This document shows positions 36,243 through 45,134 of a stretch of 64,000 nt of DNA, in pieces. Source of the stretch: UBA1858 sp045105615 (GTDB taxonomy: Bacteria > Pseudomonadota > Gammaproteobacteria > UBA4575); contig JBGCDS010000009.1 in assembly GCA_045105615.1 (NCBI GenBank), positions 36,724-100,723 on the forward strand, in the 5' to 3' direction. Position 1 is the first letter of the stretch; each line of letters starts with the position of its first letter. The position numbers and the translations under genes are program-made. Under the pieces are notes generated by a model, which ran no database searches, was not told the origin of the DNA, and worked only from the letters and a program-made list of their open reading frames with translations.

Positions 36243-37439
36243 TTAATCAGTAACTTCTACCAAATCTAACCAATGTATGACAGGAACAGAAGAAGCTTTT
36301 TGTAAATGAAGAATACAACCGATATTGGCAGTGGCAATGATGTCCGGTTGTGACATTTCAATAGCAGATATTTTATTGCTGCGTAATTGAGAAGCAAGTT
36401 CGGGTTGTAATATAGAGTAAGTGCCAGCAGAACCGCAACATAGATGTTTATCTTTGAATTCTGTTAATTGATAACCGGCGTGATGCAATATTGATTCAAC
36501 CACATTAACAACTTTTTGATTATGTTGCAGTGTGCAGGGTGGATGAAATGCTATCGTTGGCTGAGTGCTTAATTTAGCTGAAAAATTTTGTTTAGAAAGA
36601 AACTCGCTGGCATCTTTAGTTAAGTTAGAAATAACCATGGCTTTATGTGAATACTCATGATCATTTTTTAGCAGTCGATAGTAATCTTTTACCATGCTGC
36701 CGCATCCACTGGCGCTCATGATAATTGCCTCACATCCACTTTCTACTTCGGGCCACCAGTTGTCTATGTTTGCTTTTATAACATCTAATGCTCTGCCTGC
36801 TTGGCCATTATGATGCTGGATTGCGCCGCAACAAGATACGCTAGTAAGCGAGACTGGTTGAATGTTTAAAGAGATTAAGATTTTGCTTAAGGCATGATTA
36901 ATTTCAGGGGAAGTGATTGATTGCACGCAACCATCTAATAAAATCACTTTATTTGAACGCTTGTGCTTGAGATTAATATTTTCTAATGACGTTTTCGTTA
37001 AGGGTGCTGCACCAATTAATTTGGCTAACAAATAGAAGGGTCTGAAACGTGCTGGATAAGGAAATATATTGCATATCATCCAGCGTTTGAATGTCGAGGA
37101 TAAACTACGTAGTTTTTTAGTGTCGATTGTCTCTCTACCAATCTCAACTAATTCACCATAATTAACGCCTGAAGGGCAGGTGGTTTCGCAGTTTAAACAA
37201 GTTAAGCAATTGTCTAAATGGTCTAAAGTGCTTTTAGTAGTTTCATTGCCTTCAAGCATTTCTTTAATTAAATAAATGCGTCCGCGTGGGCCATCTAATT
37301 CATCACCAGTTATTTGATGTGTAGGACAGGTGGCATTACAAAATCCACAATGGACACATTTGCGTAGAATTTCATCGGCGCGTTTGCCAGTGGGTGTGGA
37401 TAGTAATTCTTGAGGTAGGTTGGTTTGCACTGCTAACAC
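36243..37439 (-). CDS. glcF: Glycolate oxidase iron-sulfur subunit
   Basis: 398 residues. Two ferredoxin-type 4Fe-4S motifs, CVHCGFCNATCP and CLTCLNCETTCPSG, lead into two CCG domains (SCCGAIQHHNGQAG and LCCGSAGTYSI). Third subunit of the GlcDEF glycolate dehydrogenase, passing electrons to the respiratory chain at the inner membrane. The start overlaps the end of glcE by 7 bases. Confidence 0.95.
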   Translation of the reverse strand: MLAVQTNLPQELLSTPTGKRADEILRKCVHCGFCNATCPTHQITGDELDGPRGRIYLIKEMLEGNETTKSTLDHLDNCLTCLNCETTCPSGVNYGELVEIGRETIDTKKLRSLSSTFKRWMICNIFPYPARFRPFYLLAKLIGAAPLTKTSLENINLKHKRSNKVILLDGCVQSITSPEINHALSKILISLNIQPVSLTSVSCCGAIQHHNGQAGRALDVIKANIDNWWPEVESGCEAIIMSASGCGSMVKDYYRLLKNDHEYSHKAMVISNLTKDASEFLSKQNFSAKLSTQPTIAFHPPCTLQHNQKVVNVVESILHHAGYQLTEFKDKHLCCGSAGTYSILQPELASQLRSNKISAIEMSQPDIIATANIGCILHLQKASSVPVIHWLDLVEVTD

Positions 37440-38497
37440 CAGGAATACATGCGGCCGGGATTTAAAATCCGCTTAGGATCAAATGCAGCTTTTAGGTTTA
37501 AATGTAACTTCTTTAGGTTTGGATTAATTTCGGCTAAACAATCATTCGGTTTAGAGTTTCCTTTAAATAAGCTCACATAACCTTTGAAGGCTTGGCATTG
37601 GTTGGAAATGTGTTGTGCTTCTTCAGTCGATTTTATCCAGCGTAATCCGCCATTCCACTCGATACATGTTTCACCTTCGAGAGACAGTGGTGGTGTTTTG
37701 TTGGCTATTACTATTCGCCATAAAGACTGTTCTGTCTGAAAGAAATCTGATTGGTGATTTTTTATCGATGCCCAAAATTTTTGGCTAGAAGATATTTTCT
37801 CTCCACCGATTTGTTTATGAATTTTTTCAACGCTACTCTCCAATCCGGCAATACGGATATGCAGTGTATTATTATGAAAATAAGTTGCACTGATTGGGAG
37901 TTGTGTCTGCGACCAGGTATTCATTTTATTGATTGCTTCATCTTGATCCATGTCCAAAGCCAGGGTGATTTCTGTCTGTGGTTTCGGTATTACTTTGATG
38001 GAAATCTGTGTTAACACACCTAAAGTGCCAAATGCGCCACACATTAACCTTGAGGCATCATACCCAGCAACGTTCTTCATGACTTTGCCACCAAATTCTA
38101 GATATTCGCCTTTACCATTAACGATGTTTGCTCCCAGCATACAATCTCGTAGTGAACTAGCAAAGGGTCTGCGTGGTCCCGATAAACCACAGGCAACGGT
38201 GCCACCTAATGTTGCACTAGAGCTGAAATGTGGTGGCTCGAAAGGCAGCATCTGATTGTTAGCCTCTAAGGTTGCTTCAATTTCTGTGAGTAATGTGCCA
38301 TTACGTGCTGTAATAAATAGTTCAGATGGTTCGTAATCGACGATACCAGTGTTGTTGGAAACATTTAAGCTGTTCGCAGATATTTGATTACCATAAAAGC
38401 TTTTGCTCCCGCCGCCCTGTATGTGTAATGCTTGCTGCGTAGCATTGGCCTGTTCTATCGAGGTGCATAACATTTGTATGTGATCAGATTCAGACAT
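37433..38497 (-). CDS. glcE: Glycolate oxidase FAD-binding subunit
   Basis: 354 residues. A FAD-binding type 2 (PCMH) domain: LHIQGGGSKSFYG, PPHFSSSATLGGTVACGLSG, GKVMKNVAGYDASRLMCGA, and the C-terminal FDPKRILNPGRMY. Paired with GlcD in oxidising glycolate to glyoxylate. It follows glcD by 2 bases and overlaps glcF. Confidence 0.94.
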   Translation of the reverse strand: MSESDHIQMLCTSIEQANATQQALHIQGGGSKSFYGNQISANSLNVSNNTGIVDYEPSELFITARNGTLLTEIEATLEANNQMLPFEPPHFSSSATLGGTVACGLSGPRRPFASSLRDCMLGANIVNGKGEYLEFGGKVMKNVAGYDASRLMCGAFGTLGVLTQISIKVIPKPQTEITLALDMDQDEAINKMNTWSQTQLPISATYFHNNTLHIRIAGLESSVEKIHKQIGGEKISSSQKFWASIKNHQSDFFQTEQSLWRIVIANKTPPLSLEGETCIEWNGGLRWIKSTEEAQHISNQCQAFKGYVSLFKGNSKPNDCLAEINPNLKKLHLNLKAAFDPKRILNPGRMYSWC

Positions 38498-38499
38498 GA

Positions 38500-39957
38500 T
38501 TAAAAACGTGGTAAGTCTTTGAAGGGCATTTCGCCGCGATGGACATGCATCGCGCCAAATTCTGCGCAGCGTTGTAATGTGGGAATGACTTTTCCAGGAT
38601 TGAGTAAATGTGTAGGGTCGAATGCTTCTTTAATTCGTTCGAATTGATTAAGTTCTTCGCGTTTGAATTGTACGCACATCTGGTTTAGTTTTTCGATGCC
38701 AACTCCATGTTCACCTGTAATAGTGCCACCAACACTGACGCAGAGCTCCAGAATTTTTCCACCAATTTCCTCAGCTTTTTCTAACTCACCAGGATTGTTA
38801 GCATCGTACATGATCAGTGGGTGTAGATTGCCATCACCGGCATGAAAAACATTGGCGACAGCTAAGCCAATTTGTTTTGAGTAATTTGAAATTTCACCGA
38901 GCACGTGCGCCAGGTGCTTGCGTGGAATAGTGCCATCCATGCATAAGTAATCAGGTGAAAGTTGGCCAATTGCTGGGAATGCAGACTTACGACCTTTCCA
39001 AAATAATTCTTGTTCACTAGCATTCTGTGCTTTTTGTACTGTCACTGCATTGGATTGTTTGCACTGTTGTGTGACTTGTTCGATTTCCCACTGTAGTGAA
39101 TCATCATATCCATCAAGCTCACATAATAATATGGCGGCAGCATCCGTCGGGTAGCCCGCATGACAAAAATTCTCTGTCGCGTTAATCACTGCGTTATCCA
39201 TCATTTCTAAGCCTGCGGGAATTACGCCACTGGCGATAATGTTGGCCACCGCGCTTCCTGCTTCTTCCACGCAATTAAAGGCAGCGAGGATAACTTCTTT
39301 GTGTAATGGTTTAGGTAACAGTTTAACTTTTGCCTCGACCATTACTGCTAGCATGCCTTCGGAGCCAGCTAACAAGGCGAGCATGTCATAACCTGGATTT
39401 TCGTAGCACTCACTGCCTATGGTGATCAATTCGCCATCAATGGTGACGAAAGTGACTTCTAGTAAATTATGGACAGTCAGTCCGTATTTTAAACAATGCA
39501 CACCACCAGAATTTTCCGCAATATTGCCACCAATGGTACAGGCAATCTGTGAAGAAGGGTCAGGTGCATAGTAGAGGCCAAATTCTGAAGCTGCTTCTGA
39601 AATGGCTAAATTGCGTACACCTGGACCAACGTGAGCATATTGAAGTTGGTGATTGATTTCTAATATCTGATTGAGTTTAGATAAGTTCAGCAGTATTCCG
39701 TTGGAAATAGGATGAGCACCGCCAGATAAACCTGTACCTGCGCCGCGTGTGACAATGGGAATAGTTTCTCTCTGGCAAATTTTTATAATATCGATTACTT
39801 GCTGAGTCGTTTCAGGCAATAATACTGCCAGCGGTAATGATTTGTAGGCTGTGTATCCATCACACTCATACGGACGTAAAGTTTCCGTAGTGGTTAGGAT
39901 ATTATTTTTTGCTAAACAGCTGGAAAATAGGGCAGGAATTTCGCTTCTATTAGGCAT
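38500..39957 (-). CDS. glcD: Glycolate oxidase catalytic subunit
   Basis: 485 residues. FAD-binding type 2 domain (IVTRGAGTGLSGGAHPI, GGNIAENSGGVHCLKYG) and an FAD-oxidase C-terminal domain (NVFHAGDGNLHPLI, GTITGEHGVGIEK, FDPTHLLNPGKV). Oxidises glycolate or D-lactate-like hydroxy acids. First gene of the glcDEF operon. Glycolate is a common algal exudate, which fits a marine setting. Confidence 0.95.
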   Translation of the reverse strand: MPNRSEIPALFSSCLAKNNILTTTETLRPYECDGYTAYKSLPLAVLLPETTQQVIDIIKICQRETIPIVTRGAGTGLSGGAHPISNGILLNLSKLNQILEINHQLQYAHVGPGVRNLAISEAASEFGLYYAPDPSSQIACTIGGNIAENSGGVHCLKYGLTVHNLLEVTFVTIDGELITIGSECYENPGYDMLALLAGSEGMLAVMVEAKVKLLPKPLHKEVILAAFNCVEEAGSAVANIIASGVIPAGLEMMDNAVINATENFCHAGYPTDAAAILLCELDGYDDSLQWEIEQVTQQCKQSNAVTVQKAQNASEQELFWKGRKSAFPAIGQLSPDYLCMDGTIPRKHLAHVLGEISNYSKQIGLAVANVFHAGDGNLHPLIMYDANNPGELEKAEEIGGKILELCVSVGGTITGEHGVGIEKLNQMCVQFKREELNQFERIKEAFDPTHLLNPGKVIPTLQRCAEFGAMHVHRGEMPFKDLPRF

Positions 39958-40031
39958 ATGCTTATAGTTTGTTACATCCTGTATGAATTGTTGTTTGAGA
40001 ATACCTTAATTAACCTCAACGTGGCTATACA

Positions 40032-40409
40032 ATGATATTAGTTTGGATTGCATTAGGTGGTGGACTAGGCTCTGTCCTGAGGTATTTAGTGTATACAAGA
40101 GTTGATCAGCTGCATGGCTACTCGTTTCCTATTGGCGTGCTCACCGCCAATGTGATTGGCTCATTTCTCATGGGCTTTTTGGCCTGGGCGTTTACTAGTC
40201 ATATCAGTTTGGCTGAAGAGCATCGCGCAGCAATCTTGGTTGGACTGCTGGGTGGGTTTACCACTTTTTCAACTTTTTCACACGATACCTTGCAACACTT
40301 TATCCAAGGGCAGTATGCGGCAGTGATGCTTAATATTGTGTTAAGTGTGGTTCTCTGTATTATTGCCGCGGGTGCAGGATTGCTCATTGCCAAGTCATTG
40401 TTAACTTAA
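40032..40409 (+). CDS. crcB: Fluoride channel protein CrcB/Fluc
   Basis: 125 residues, four membrane helices. Motifs ALGGGLGSVLRYLV, ANVIGSFLMGFL and GLLGGFTTFSTFSHDT are diagnostic. It exports fluoride as a dual-topology dimer in the inner membrane. No fluoride riboswitch is seen in the short upstream region. serS follows after 14 bases, so the two are probably co-transcribed. Confidence 0.95.
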   Translation: MILVWIALGGGLGSVLRYLVYTRVDQLHGYSFPIGVLTANVIGSFLMGFLAWAFTSHISLAEEHRAAILVGLLGGFTTFSTFSHDTLQHFIQGQYAAVMLNIVLSVVLCIIAAGAGLLIAKSLLT

Positions 40410-40423
40410 TATTAAATACTAAT

Positions 40424-41704
40424 ATGTTAGACCCAAAATTATTACGTTCTGATTTAGATAGCGTTTCTAAAGATTTGCATAGAAAAGGTTTTGAATTAGA
40501 TCATGCATTATTTTCAAAATTAGAAGAACAGCGTAAAACTTTACAAGTTGAAACCCAAGAGTTGCAAAGTGTACGCAATCAACGTTCTAAAGAAATTGGT
40601 GCGGCCAAAGGGCGCGGAGAAGATATTGCACCATTGAAAGCCGAGATGGATCAGTTGGCAAAGACGCTAAAAGAAAAAGAACAACAATTAAATGAACTCC
40701 AATCTCAGTTACAAGACTGGTTAATGGGGATTCCAAATATTCCTCATGAATCTGTTCCGCCAGGTAAAAGTGAAGATGATAATCGGGTAGAGCGTACTTG
40801 GGGAGAACCAACAAAGTTAGACTTTGAGCCTAAAGATCATGTTGATTTAGGTGAAGGCTTGGGGCAACTTGATTTTGAAGCAGGTGCAAAGATTACCGGC
40901 TCACGTTTTGTTGTATTACATCATGACATTGCAAGATTGCACCGTGCATTAATTCAATTCATGCTAGATATGCACACTAAAGCACATGGATACACAGAAG
41001 TGTATGTTCCCTTTATAGTCAATGCAGATAGTCTACATGGCACCGGGCAATTGCCAAAATTTAAAGAAGATTTATTTAAGGTTGAAACTGACAGCGATTA
41101 TTATCTGATCCCTACGGCAGAAGTACCGGTGACTAACATATGGCGTAATGACATTGCTAATATAGAAAAATTACCAATTAAATATGTATGTCATACGCCG
41201 TGCTTTAGGTCTGAAGCTGGTTCTTATGGCAAAGATACACGTGGCCTCATTCGACAGCATCAATTTGAAAAAGTAGAGCTAGTACAACTAGTGCATCCAG
41301 ATAATTCTTGGCAGGCATTTGAAGAGTTAACGGGGCATGCGGAAGCTGTTTTACAAACCTTAGAATTACCTTATCGGCTTGTGACTTTGTGTGGTGGTGA
41401 TTTAGGTTTTTCGGCGGCTAAAACTTATGATTTGGAAGTATGGTTACCTGCGCAGAATTGTTATCGTGAAATTTCATCCTGCAGTAACTTCTTAGATTTT
41501 CAAGCGCGACGTATGAAAGCGAGATGGAAAGATAAAGATAGTAAACCGCAGTTGATGCATACACTTAATGGTTCAGGTTTAGCTGTGGGTAGGACGTTAG
41601 TTGCTATCTTAGAAAATTATCAGAATGAAGATGGGACGGTGCGCATCCCTAAGGCATTGGTGAGTTACATGGGTGGTATTACTGAGCTTAAAGTGTCTGA
41701 TTAA
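40424..41704 (+). CDS. serS: Seryl-tRNA synthetase
   Basis: 426 residues. An N-terminal antiparallel coiled-coil tRNA-binding arm (~25-100), then class II core: motif 2 CHTPCFRSEAGSYGKDTRGLIRQHQF, motif 3 HTLNGSGLAVGRTLVAILENYQ. Charges tRNA-Ser, including the tRNA-Ser(UGA) encoded at 62444. Position downstream of the ftsK-lolA-rarA block is conserved in relatives, though here separated by the glc and antiporter genes. Confidence 0.97.
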   Translation: MLDPKLLRSDLDSVSKDLHRKGFELDHALFSKLEEQRKTLQVETQELQSVRNQRSKEIGAAKGRGEDIAPLKAEMDQLAKTLKEKEQQLNELQSQLQDWLMGIPNIPHESVPPGKSEDDNRVERTWGEPTKLDFEPKDHVDLGEGLGQLDFEAGAKITGSRFVVLHHDIARLHRALIQFMLDMHTKAHGYTEVYVPFIVNADSLHGTGQLPKFKEDLFKVETDSDYYLIPTAEVPVTNIWRNDIANIEKLPIKYVCHTPCFRSEAGSYGKDTRGLIRQHQFEKVELVQLVHPDNSWQAFEELTGHAEAVLQTLELPYRLVTLCGGDLGFSAAKTYDLEVWLPAQNCYREISSCSNFLDFQARRMKARWKDKDSKPQLMHTLNGSGLAVGRTLVAILENYQNEDGTVRIPKALVSYMGGITELKVSD

Positions 41705-41711
41705 TTCGCGG

Positions 41712-41829
41712 GAATAAAAAAAGCCTGCACGGGTTGGGGCGCGCAGGCTTTAAACTCATACTAGGTACGAGTTTTGGGGACTCGGTATTATTGATACCTT
41801 TCGGTGCAAACTTGATATCGGTTTATACG
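41712..41829 (-). ncRNA. Candidate small RNA opposite serS, in the serS-MOSC gap
   Basis: On the minus strand, a promoter-like TTGCTT (41858-41863), 16-base spacer and TAAAAT (41836-41841) precede a ~115-base stretch. It has hairpins GGTAT/ATACC (41784-41798) and CGAGT/ACTCG (41768-41784) and a terminator AAAGCCTGC/GCAGGCTTT (41720-41751) followed by seven T on the minus strand. The T-tract is strong only on the minus strand, which argues for a minus-strand transcript. No ORF. The rest of the gap to 42003 is AT-rich and probably holds the promoter of the MOSC gene. Confidence 0.45.
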
Positions 41830-42003
41830 TAGATGATTTTAGCTATATTAGACAATAAAGCAAGATCATACATGTATAAACAAGTGTAAAACACTGTTAT
41901 ATATAGATATGATTGTTTTATTGAACTAATTAATTATCTTTTGTCTATGCTTTGTCTAATACATTCAATGATCTATATATAATTTTCCTAATACAACACT
42001 ACT

Positions 42004-42492
42004 ATGCAAAAAGTCGCAGAACTCAAACAGCATTTTCCTTATCTTGGCAAAGTCGAGTGGATCGGTGTGCGCTTATATAAAGGGTCGGACATTGAGCAGA
42101 AATCTTACATTCAAGCGATTACTGATCATGGTCTAGAAGGTGATAAGGCTGGGCAAAGGCCAGGCGGTAAACGCCAAGTGACTCTGATTCAAGCAGAATA
42201 TGTCGATGTTATTCGTTCACTGATGCCAGAGGCAGACATTAGTTTGGCAGACCTGCGTCGTAATATTGCTATATCAGGACTTAATCTCAATGCGCTGAAA
42301 GACTGCACAATACAGATAGGCCAATCGATATTAGAAATCACAGGGTTTTGTCATCCTTGCGGTAAATTAGAAAAGCAATTAGGTGAGGGTGTGTTTAATG
42401 CTTTACGTGGTCACGGAGGACTGACTGCGAAAGTGATTGAGGGTGGATTAATCCGTGTCGATGACGAAATTAAAGTGTTAAAAGTCGGTTAA
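42004..42492 (+). CDS. MOSC domain protein
   Basis: 162 residues consisting of one MOSC domain: GLEGDKAGQRPGGKRQVTLIQAEY, LRRNIAISGLNLNAL, and a conserved Cys in ITGFCHPCGKLEKQL. MOSC domains bind molybdopterin/sulfur carriers and act in sulfur transfer or N-hydroxyl reduction. Single-domain members remain poorly defined. Its stop overlaps the convergent DUF423 gene by 4 bases. Confidence 0.88.
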   Translation: MQKVAELKQHFPYLGKVEWIGVRLYKGSDIEQKSYIQAITDHGLEGDKAGQRPGGKRQVTLIQAEYVDVIRSLMPEADISLADLRRNIAISGLNLNALKDCTIQIGQSILEITGFCHPCGKLEKQLGEGVFNALRGHGGLTAKVIEGGLIRVDDEIKVLKVG

Positions 42493-42866
42493 TCGTTACT
42501 GCGTAGGCTTTTCCAAGCTAGCCACGACCAAGCAATAATAAAGGAAGTGCCGCCAATAGGGGTGATCATGCCTAACCAGGTCGTTCCTGTAGTACTTAAT
42601 ACATATAAGCTTCCGCAAAATAATATAATGCCAAGATTCATCAAACCGGCAATGGCTGAATAATTTGTATGAGAATTGTTTTTTGCAATCACGCCGACAA
42701 GAATTAACCCTAATGCATGCCAAAAATGAAAATCAGCCGCGGTGTTAAATACTTGTATGCTGCGCTCATCTAAATGTTTCTCAAGGCCATGTGCGGCAAA
42801 TGCACCGAGCGCAATAGCTAATGCAGCATTGAAACTACCGATAGAAATTATTACATTGTGTCTCAT
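42489..42866 (-). CDS. DUF423 membrane protein
   Basis: 125 residues from the ATG at 42866, preferred because the family begins near GSFNAALAIALGAFAAHGL. Four membrane helices; the pattern FHFWHALGLILVG and ITPIGGTSFIIAWSWLAW is diagnostic. Function unknown. Its start is 33 bases from the yajQ start on the opposite strand. Confidence 0.9.
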   Translation of the reverse strand: MRHNVIISIGSFNAALAIALGAFAAHGLEKHLDERSIQVFNTAADFHFWHALGLILVGVIAKNNSHTNYSAIAGLMNLGIILFCGSLYVLSTTGTTWLGMITPIGGTSFIIAWSWLAWKSLRSND

Positions 42867-42899
42867 AGAATTCTTATTCGTTATAAACAGGAGAGTATA

Positions 42900-43382
42900 G
42901 TGCCTACATTCGATATTGTCTCTGAAGTCGACACCCACGAGTTATCTAATGCTATCGATCAAGCTAATCGAGAGATAGGGAATCGTTTCGATTTTAAAGG
43001 GAGTAATGCCAAGATCACACTTAAAGATAATGTGGTTTCATTAGAAGCCGAGGTGGAATTTCAGATTAAACAAATCTACGATGTGGTGACGCAAAAAATG
43101 GCTAAACGAGGCATTGATCTTGATTGTGTCACGAAAGGAAAACTGGTCGAAGCGAATAAGCGTGCAACACAGGATGTGATTATTAATCAGGGCATCAACT
43201 CAGAAATTGCTAAGAAGATTACTAAGTTAATCAAAGAAAGTAAAATGAAAGTACAGTCTCAAATTCAAGGCGAAAAAGTACGTGTGACAGGTAAGAAGAG
43301 AGATGACTTGCAACAGGCGATGCAGCTACTTCGCGAGCAGGATTTAGGTGTACCTCTGCAGTTTGATAACTTTAGAGATTAG
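42900..43382 (+). CDS. yajQ: YajQ family nucleotide-binding protein
   Basis: 160 residues from the GTG at 42900: the family starts MPTFDIVSEVD and CAGGAGAG lies 4-11 bases upstream. RFDFKGSNAKI, KGKLVEANKRATQDVIINQGI and VRVTGKKRDDLQ are diagnostic. A Xanthomonas homologue binds c-di-GMP and acts with a transcription factor; whether this one does is unknown, but it would be a second candidate c-di-GMP effector in the window. Confidence 0.95.
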   Translation: MPTFDIVSEVDTHELSNAIDQANREIGNRFDFKGSNAKITLKDNVVSLEAEVEFQIKQIYDVVTQKMAKRGIDLDCVTKGKLVEANKRATQDVIINQGINSEIAKKITKLIKESKMKVQSQIQGEKVRVTGKKRDDLQQAMQLLREQDLGVPLQFDNFRD

Positions 43383-43395
43383 TCTATTTATAAGT

Positions 43396-43581
43396 CTACT
43401 GGCCGACTAACCAAATAAGCAGCATGACAAATCCAACTACACCGATTAATGGCAGTAGTACTGCACTCCAGTCGCCAGACTCGGCTTTTGGGCTATTAAA
43501 AAACATCTGCTTAGCACGCGGAAATAGAAACACTAGCATTAATACTAAAAATACTGCGCTGGCAATTTGCATTCCATCCAT
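43396..43581 (-). CDS. Small two-helix membrane protein
   Basis: 61 residues: an N-terminal helix (IASAVFLVLMLVFLF), a polar PRAKQMFFNSPKAESGDW loop, and a C-terminal helix (VLLPLIGVVGFVMLLIWLV). Conserved small proteins of this type occur in gammaproteobacteria; function unknown. Convergent with yajQ, and downstream of the BI-1 gene beyond its terminator. Confidence 0.65.
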   Translation of the reverse strand: MDGMQIASAVFLVLMLVFLFPRAKQMFFNSPKAESGDWSAVLLPLIGVVGFVMLLIWLVGQ

Positions 43582-43601
43582 ATATGTTTTCCTCGCGAAA
43601 T

Positions 43602-43631
43602 AAAAAAGCCCACGGATAACTCAGTGGGCTT
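43602..43631 (-). terminator. Terminator of the BI-1 gene
   Basis: AAGCCCAC/GTGGGCTT (43606-43631) with a 10-base loop; the T-tract is on the minus strand (43602-43607). It ends the transcript from 44322 leftward. Confidence 0.88.
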
Positions 43632-43656
43632 GTGTTTGTTTGATAATTAATTGTGA

Positions 43657-44322
43657 TTAATCATCGCCACCAAATATGCCTAGAATATGTAGCAAGCTAA
43701 CAAAGATATTGTATAAGCTTAAATATAAGGAAACTGTAGCATTAACGTAATTTGTTTCTCCACCATTAATGATGCGGCTAGTATCAAACAGAATAAAGCC
43801 ACTCATAATTAATATGATTGCAGATGATAGAGCTAATGATAATGCTGGAATCTGTAAAAATATATTGGCCACCATTGCTAATACGGCAATGATTAGTCCT
43901 ACCATTAAGAAACCACCCATGAAGCTAAAGTCACGTTTGGTTGTTAACACGTAACCTGATAGCGCAAGGAAGATTATTCCTGTGCCGCCTAATGAGGTAG
44001 CGATCAATTCAGGACCATTTGATAATGCAAGGTAATGGTTCAGAATTGGGCCAAGGCCAAAACCTAAAAGGCCGGTAATAGCAAATACCACGCCTATGCC
44101 TGCTGAAGAGTTTGCAGTGCGAGGTAATACAAACCAAATCAACCCCATTGCACCGAATGAGCAGGCTATGGATATCATGTGACTAACATGAAGCATCATA
44201 GAAATACCTGCAGTCAAAGCACTAAACAATAGGGTAAATGAAAGTAGCAGATAAGTATTTCTAAGTACCTTATTGATACTTACTGCTGATGTTGTCGAAA
44301 TCGACGGATTAAAATTGTTCAT
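43657..44322 (-). CDS. Bax inhibitor-1/YccA family membrane protein
   Basis: 221 residues, seven membrane helices. NKVLRNTYLLLSFTLLFSALTAGI and the C-terminal SLYLSLYNIFVSLLHILGIFGGDD are typical of the YccA/BI-1 group; the acidic C-terminus of the family is present. YccA modulates FtsH proteolysis in E. coli, and other members are calcium leak channels. About 286 bases upstream hold no evident gene. Confidence 0.93.
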   Translation of the reverse strand: MNNFNPSISTTSAVSINKVLRNTYLLLSFTLLFSALTAGISMMLHVSHMISIACSFGAMGLIWFVLPRTANSSAGIGVVFAITGLLGFGLGPILNHYLALSNGPELIATSLGGTGIIFLALSGYVLTTKRDFSFMGGFLMVGLIIAVLAMVANIFLQIPALSLALSSAIILIMSGFILFDTSRIINGGETNYVNATVSLYLSLYNIFVSLLHILGIFGGDD

Positions 44323-44608
44323 GCAAAAGCCTCAATCGTGAGAATTAATTAATAAGTTAAAGTATATAAAACAAGTGCCTAGTTTACTACATGTGCAAAC
44401 ACTTTATCGGCAGTTGTTGAGTTATATACACTAATATTGTGACAAAAATTCTAATTTCAAGTTGCTGCTAATCCTCATATTTTTAATGCATTAATAGCGT
44501 TATTAGCGTATTCAGCGGTTTTTGCCATTTAAATTTAGAATGGTCAACTTTAAGCTTCTTTATCGTCAGGAATAACCGAATTCTAAAAGAGGTTCAGACA
44601 CGAAGAGG

Positions 44609-44950
44609 CTATTTTTTACATGGCAGCGTCTGTGCGCATAAGTTTGATTCGCAATGTGGGCAGGTAAGTGGAAAGTGTAGTACTCCCCAGTAATATGTCG
44701 AAGATTTAATCCCTCGTTCAAATACGTTTGTATTGCAATATCTGCAATATTGTTTTTTTGTAAATAATAAATGTGCTAGTACGGCGAGAGGTAATGTGAA
44801 AACGACTAGAAATTGATTAACAGAAAGTAGGCATACACATAGATAGCATATGAATATGAGGTTACCAATAATCATGCGCATTAAGTAAGGGCGTTGATCC
44901 ATAAGCGAATTACAACATATGAACGGTGTAATTTCGGTGACGAATGTCAC
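44609..44950 (-). CDS. Membrane protein with zinc-ribbon C-terminus
   Basis: 113 residues from a GTG with AAGGAA 7 bases upstream. Two adjacent membrane helices (~27-65) are followed by four-Cys zinc-binding CRYC and CPHC (~75-103) on the cytoplasmic side. No family recognised. It is divergent from the pilus cluster, whose promoter region it shares. Confidence 0.55.
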   Translation of the reverse strand: MTFVTEITPFICCNSLMDQRPYLMRMIIGNLIFICYLCVCLLSVNQFLVVFTLPLAVLAHLLFTKKQYCRYCNTNVFERGIKSSTYYWGVLHFPLTCPHCESNLCAQTLPCKK

Positions 44951-44964
44951 TTAGTTATTCCTTA

Positions 44965-44980
44965 TGGCCCAGAGGTAGCA
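44965..44980 (+). promoter_or_regulatory. Possible sigma-54 promoter of the pilus cluster
   Basis: TGGCCCAGAGGTAGCA keeps the GG and GC dinucleotides at the -24/-12 spacing (consensus TGGCAC-N5-TTGCA) with two mismatches. Type IV pilin genes often use sigma-54. It would give a ~140-base leader before the pilin ATG. No activator site was identified. Confidence 0.4.
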
Positions 44981-45134
44981 CGTAAAAATTTGGAATTTAT
45001 ATGCGTAATATCCATTGAGTTTGTGCAGTGATGTCATCCATTCATCTTGATTTTTTCTAAAAAAGGTAAAGTTATTCGTCTTTCAATCGATAAGTATATC
45101 CAAGTTACACATCGATATTTCTTAAGAGGCATTT

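Noticed and set aside
39958..40031. Fluoride riboswitch upstream of crcB
   Set aside because: The short gap lacks the conserved fluoride aptamer sequence and pseudoknot pairing.
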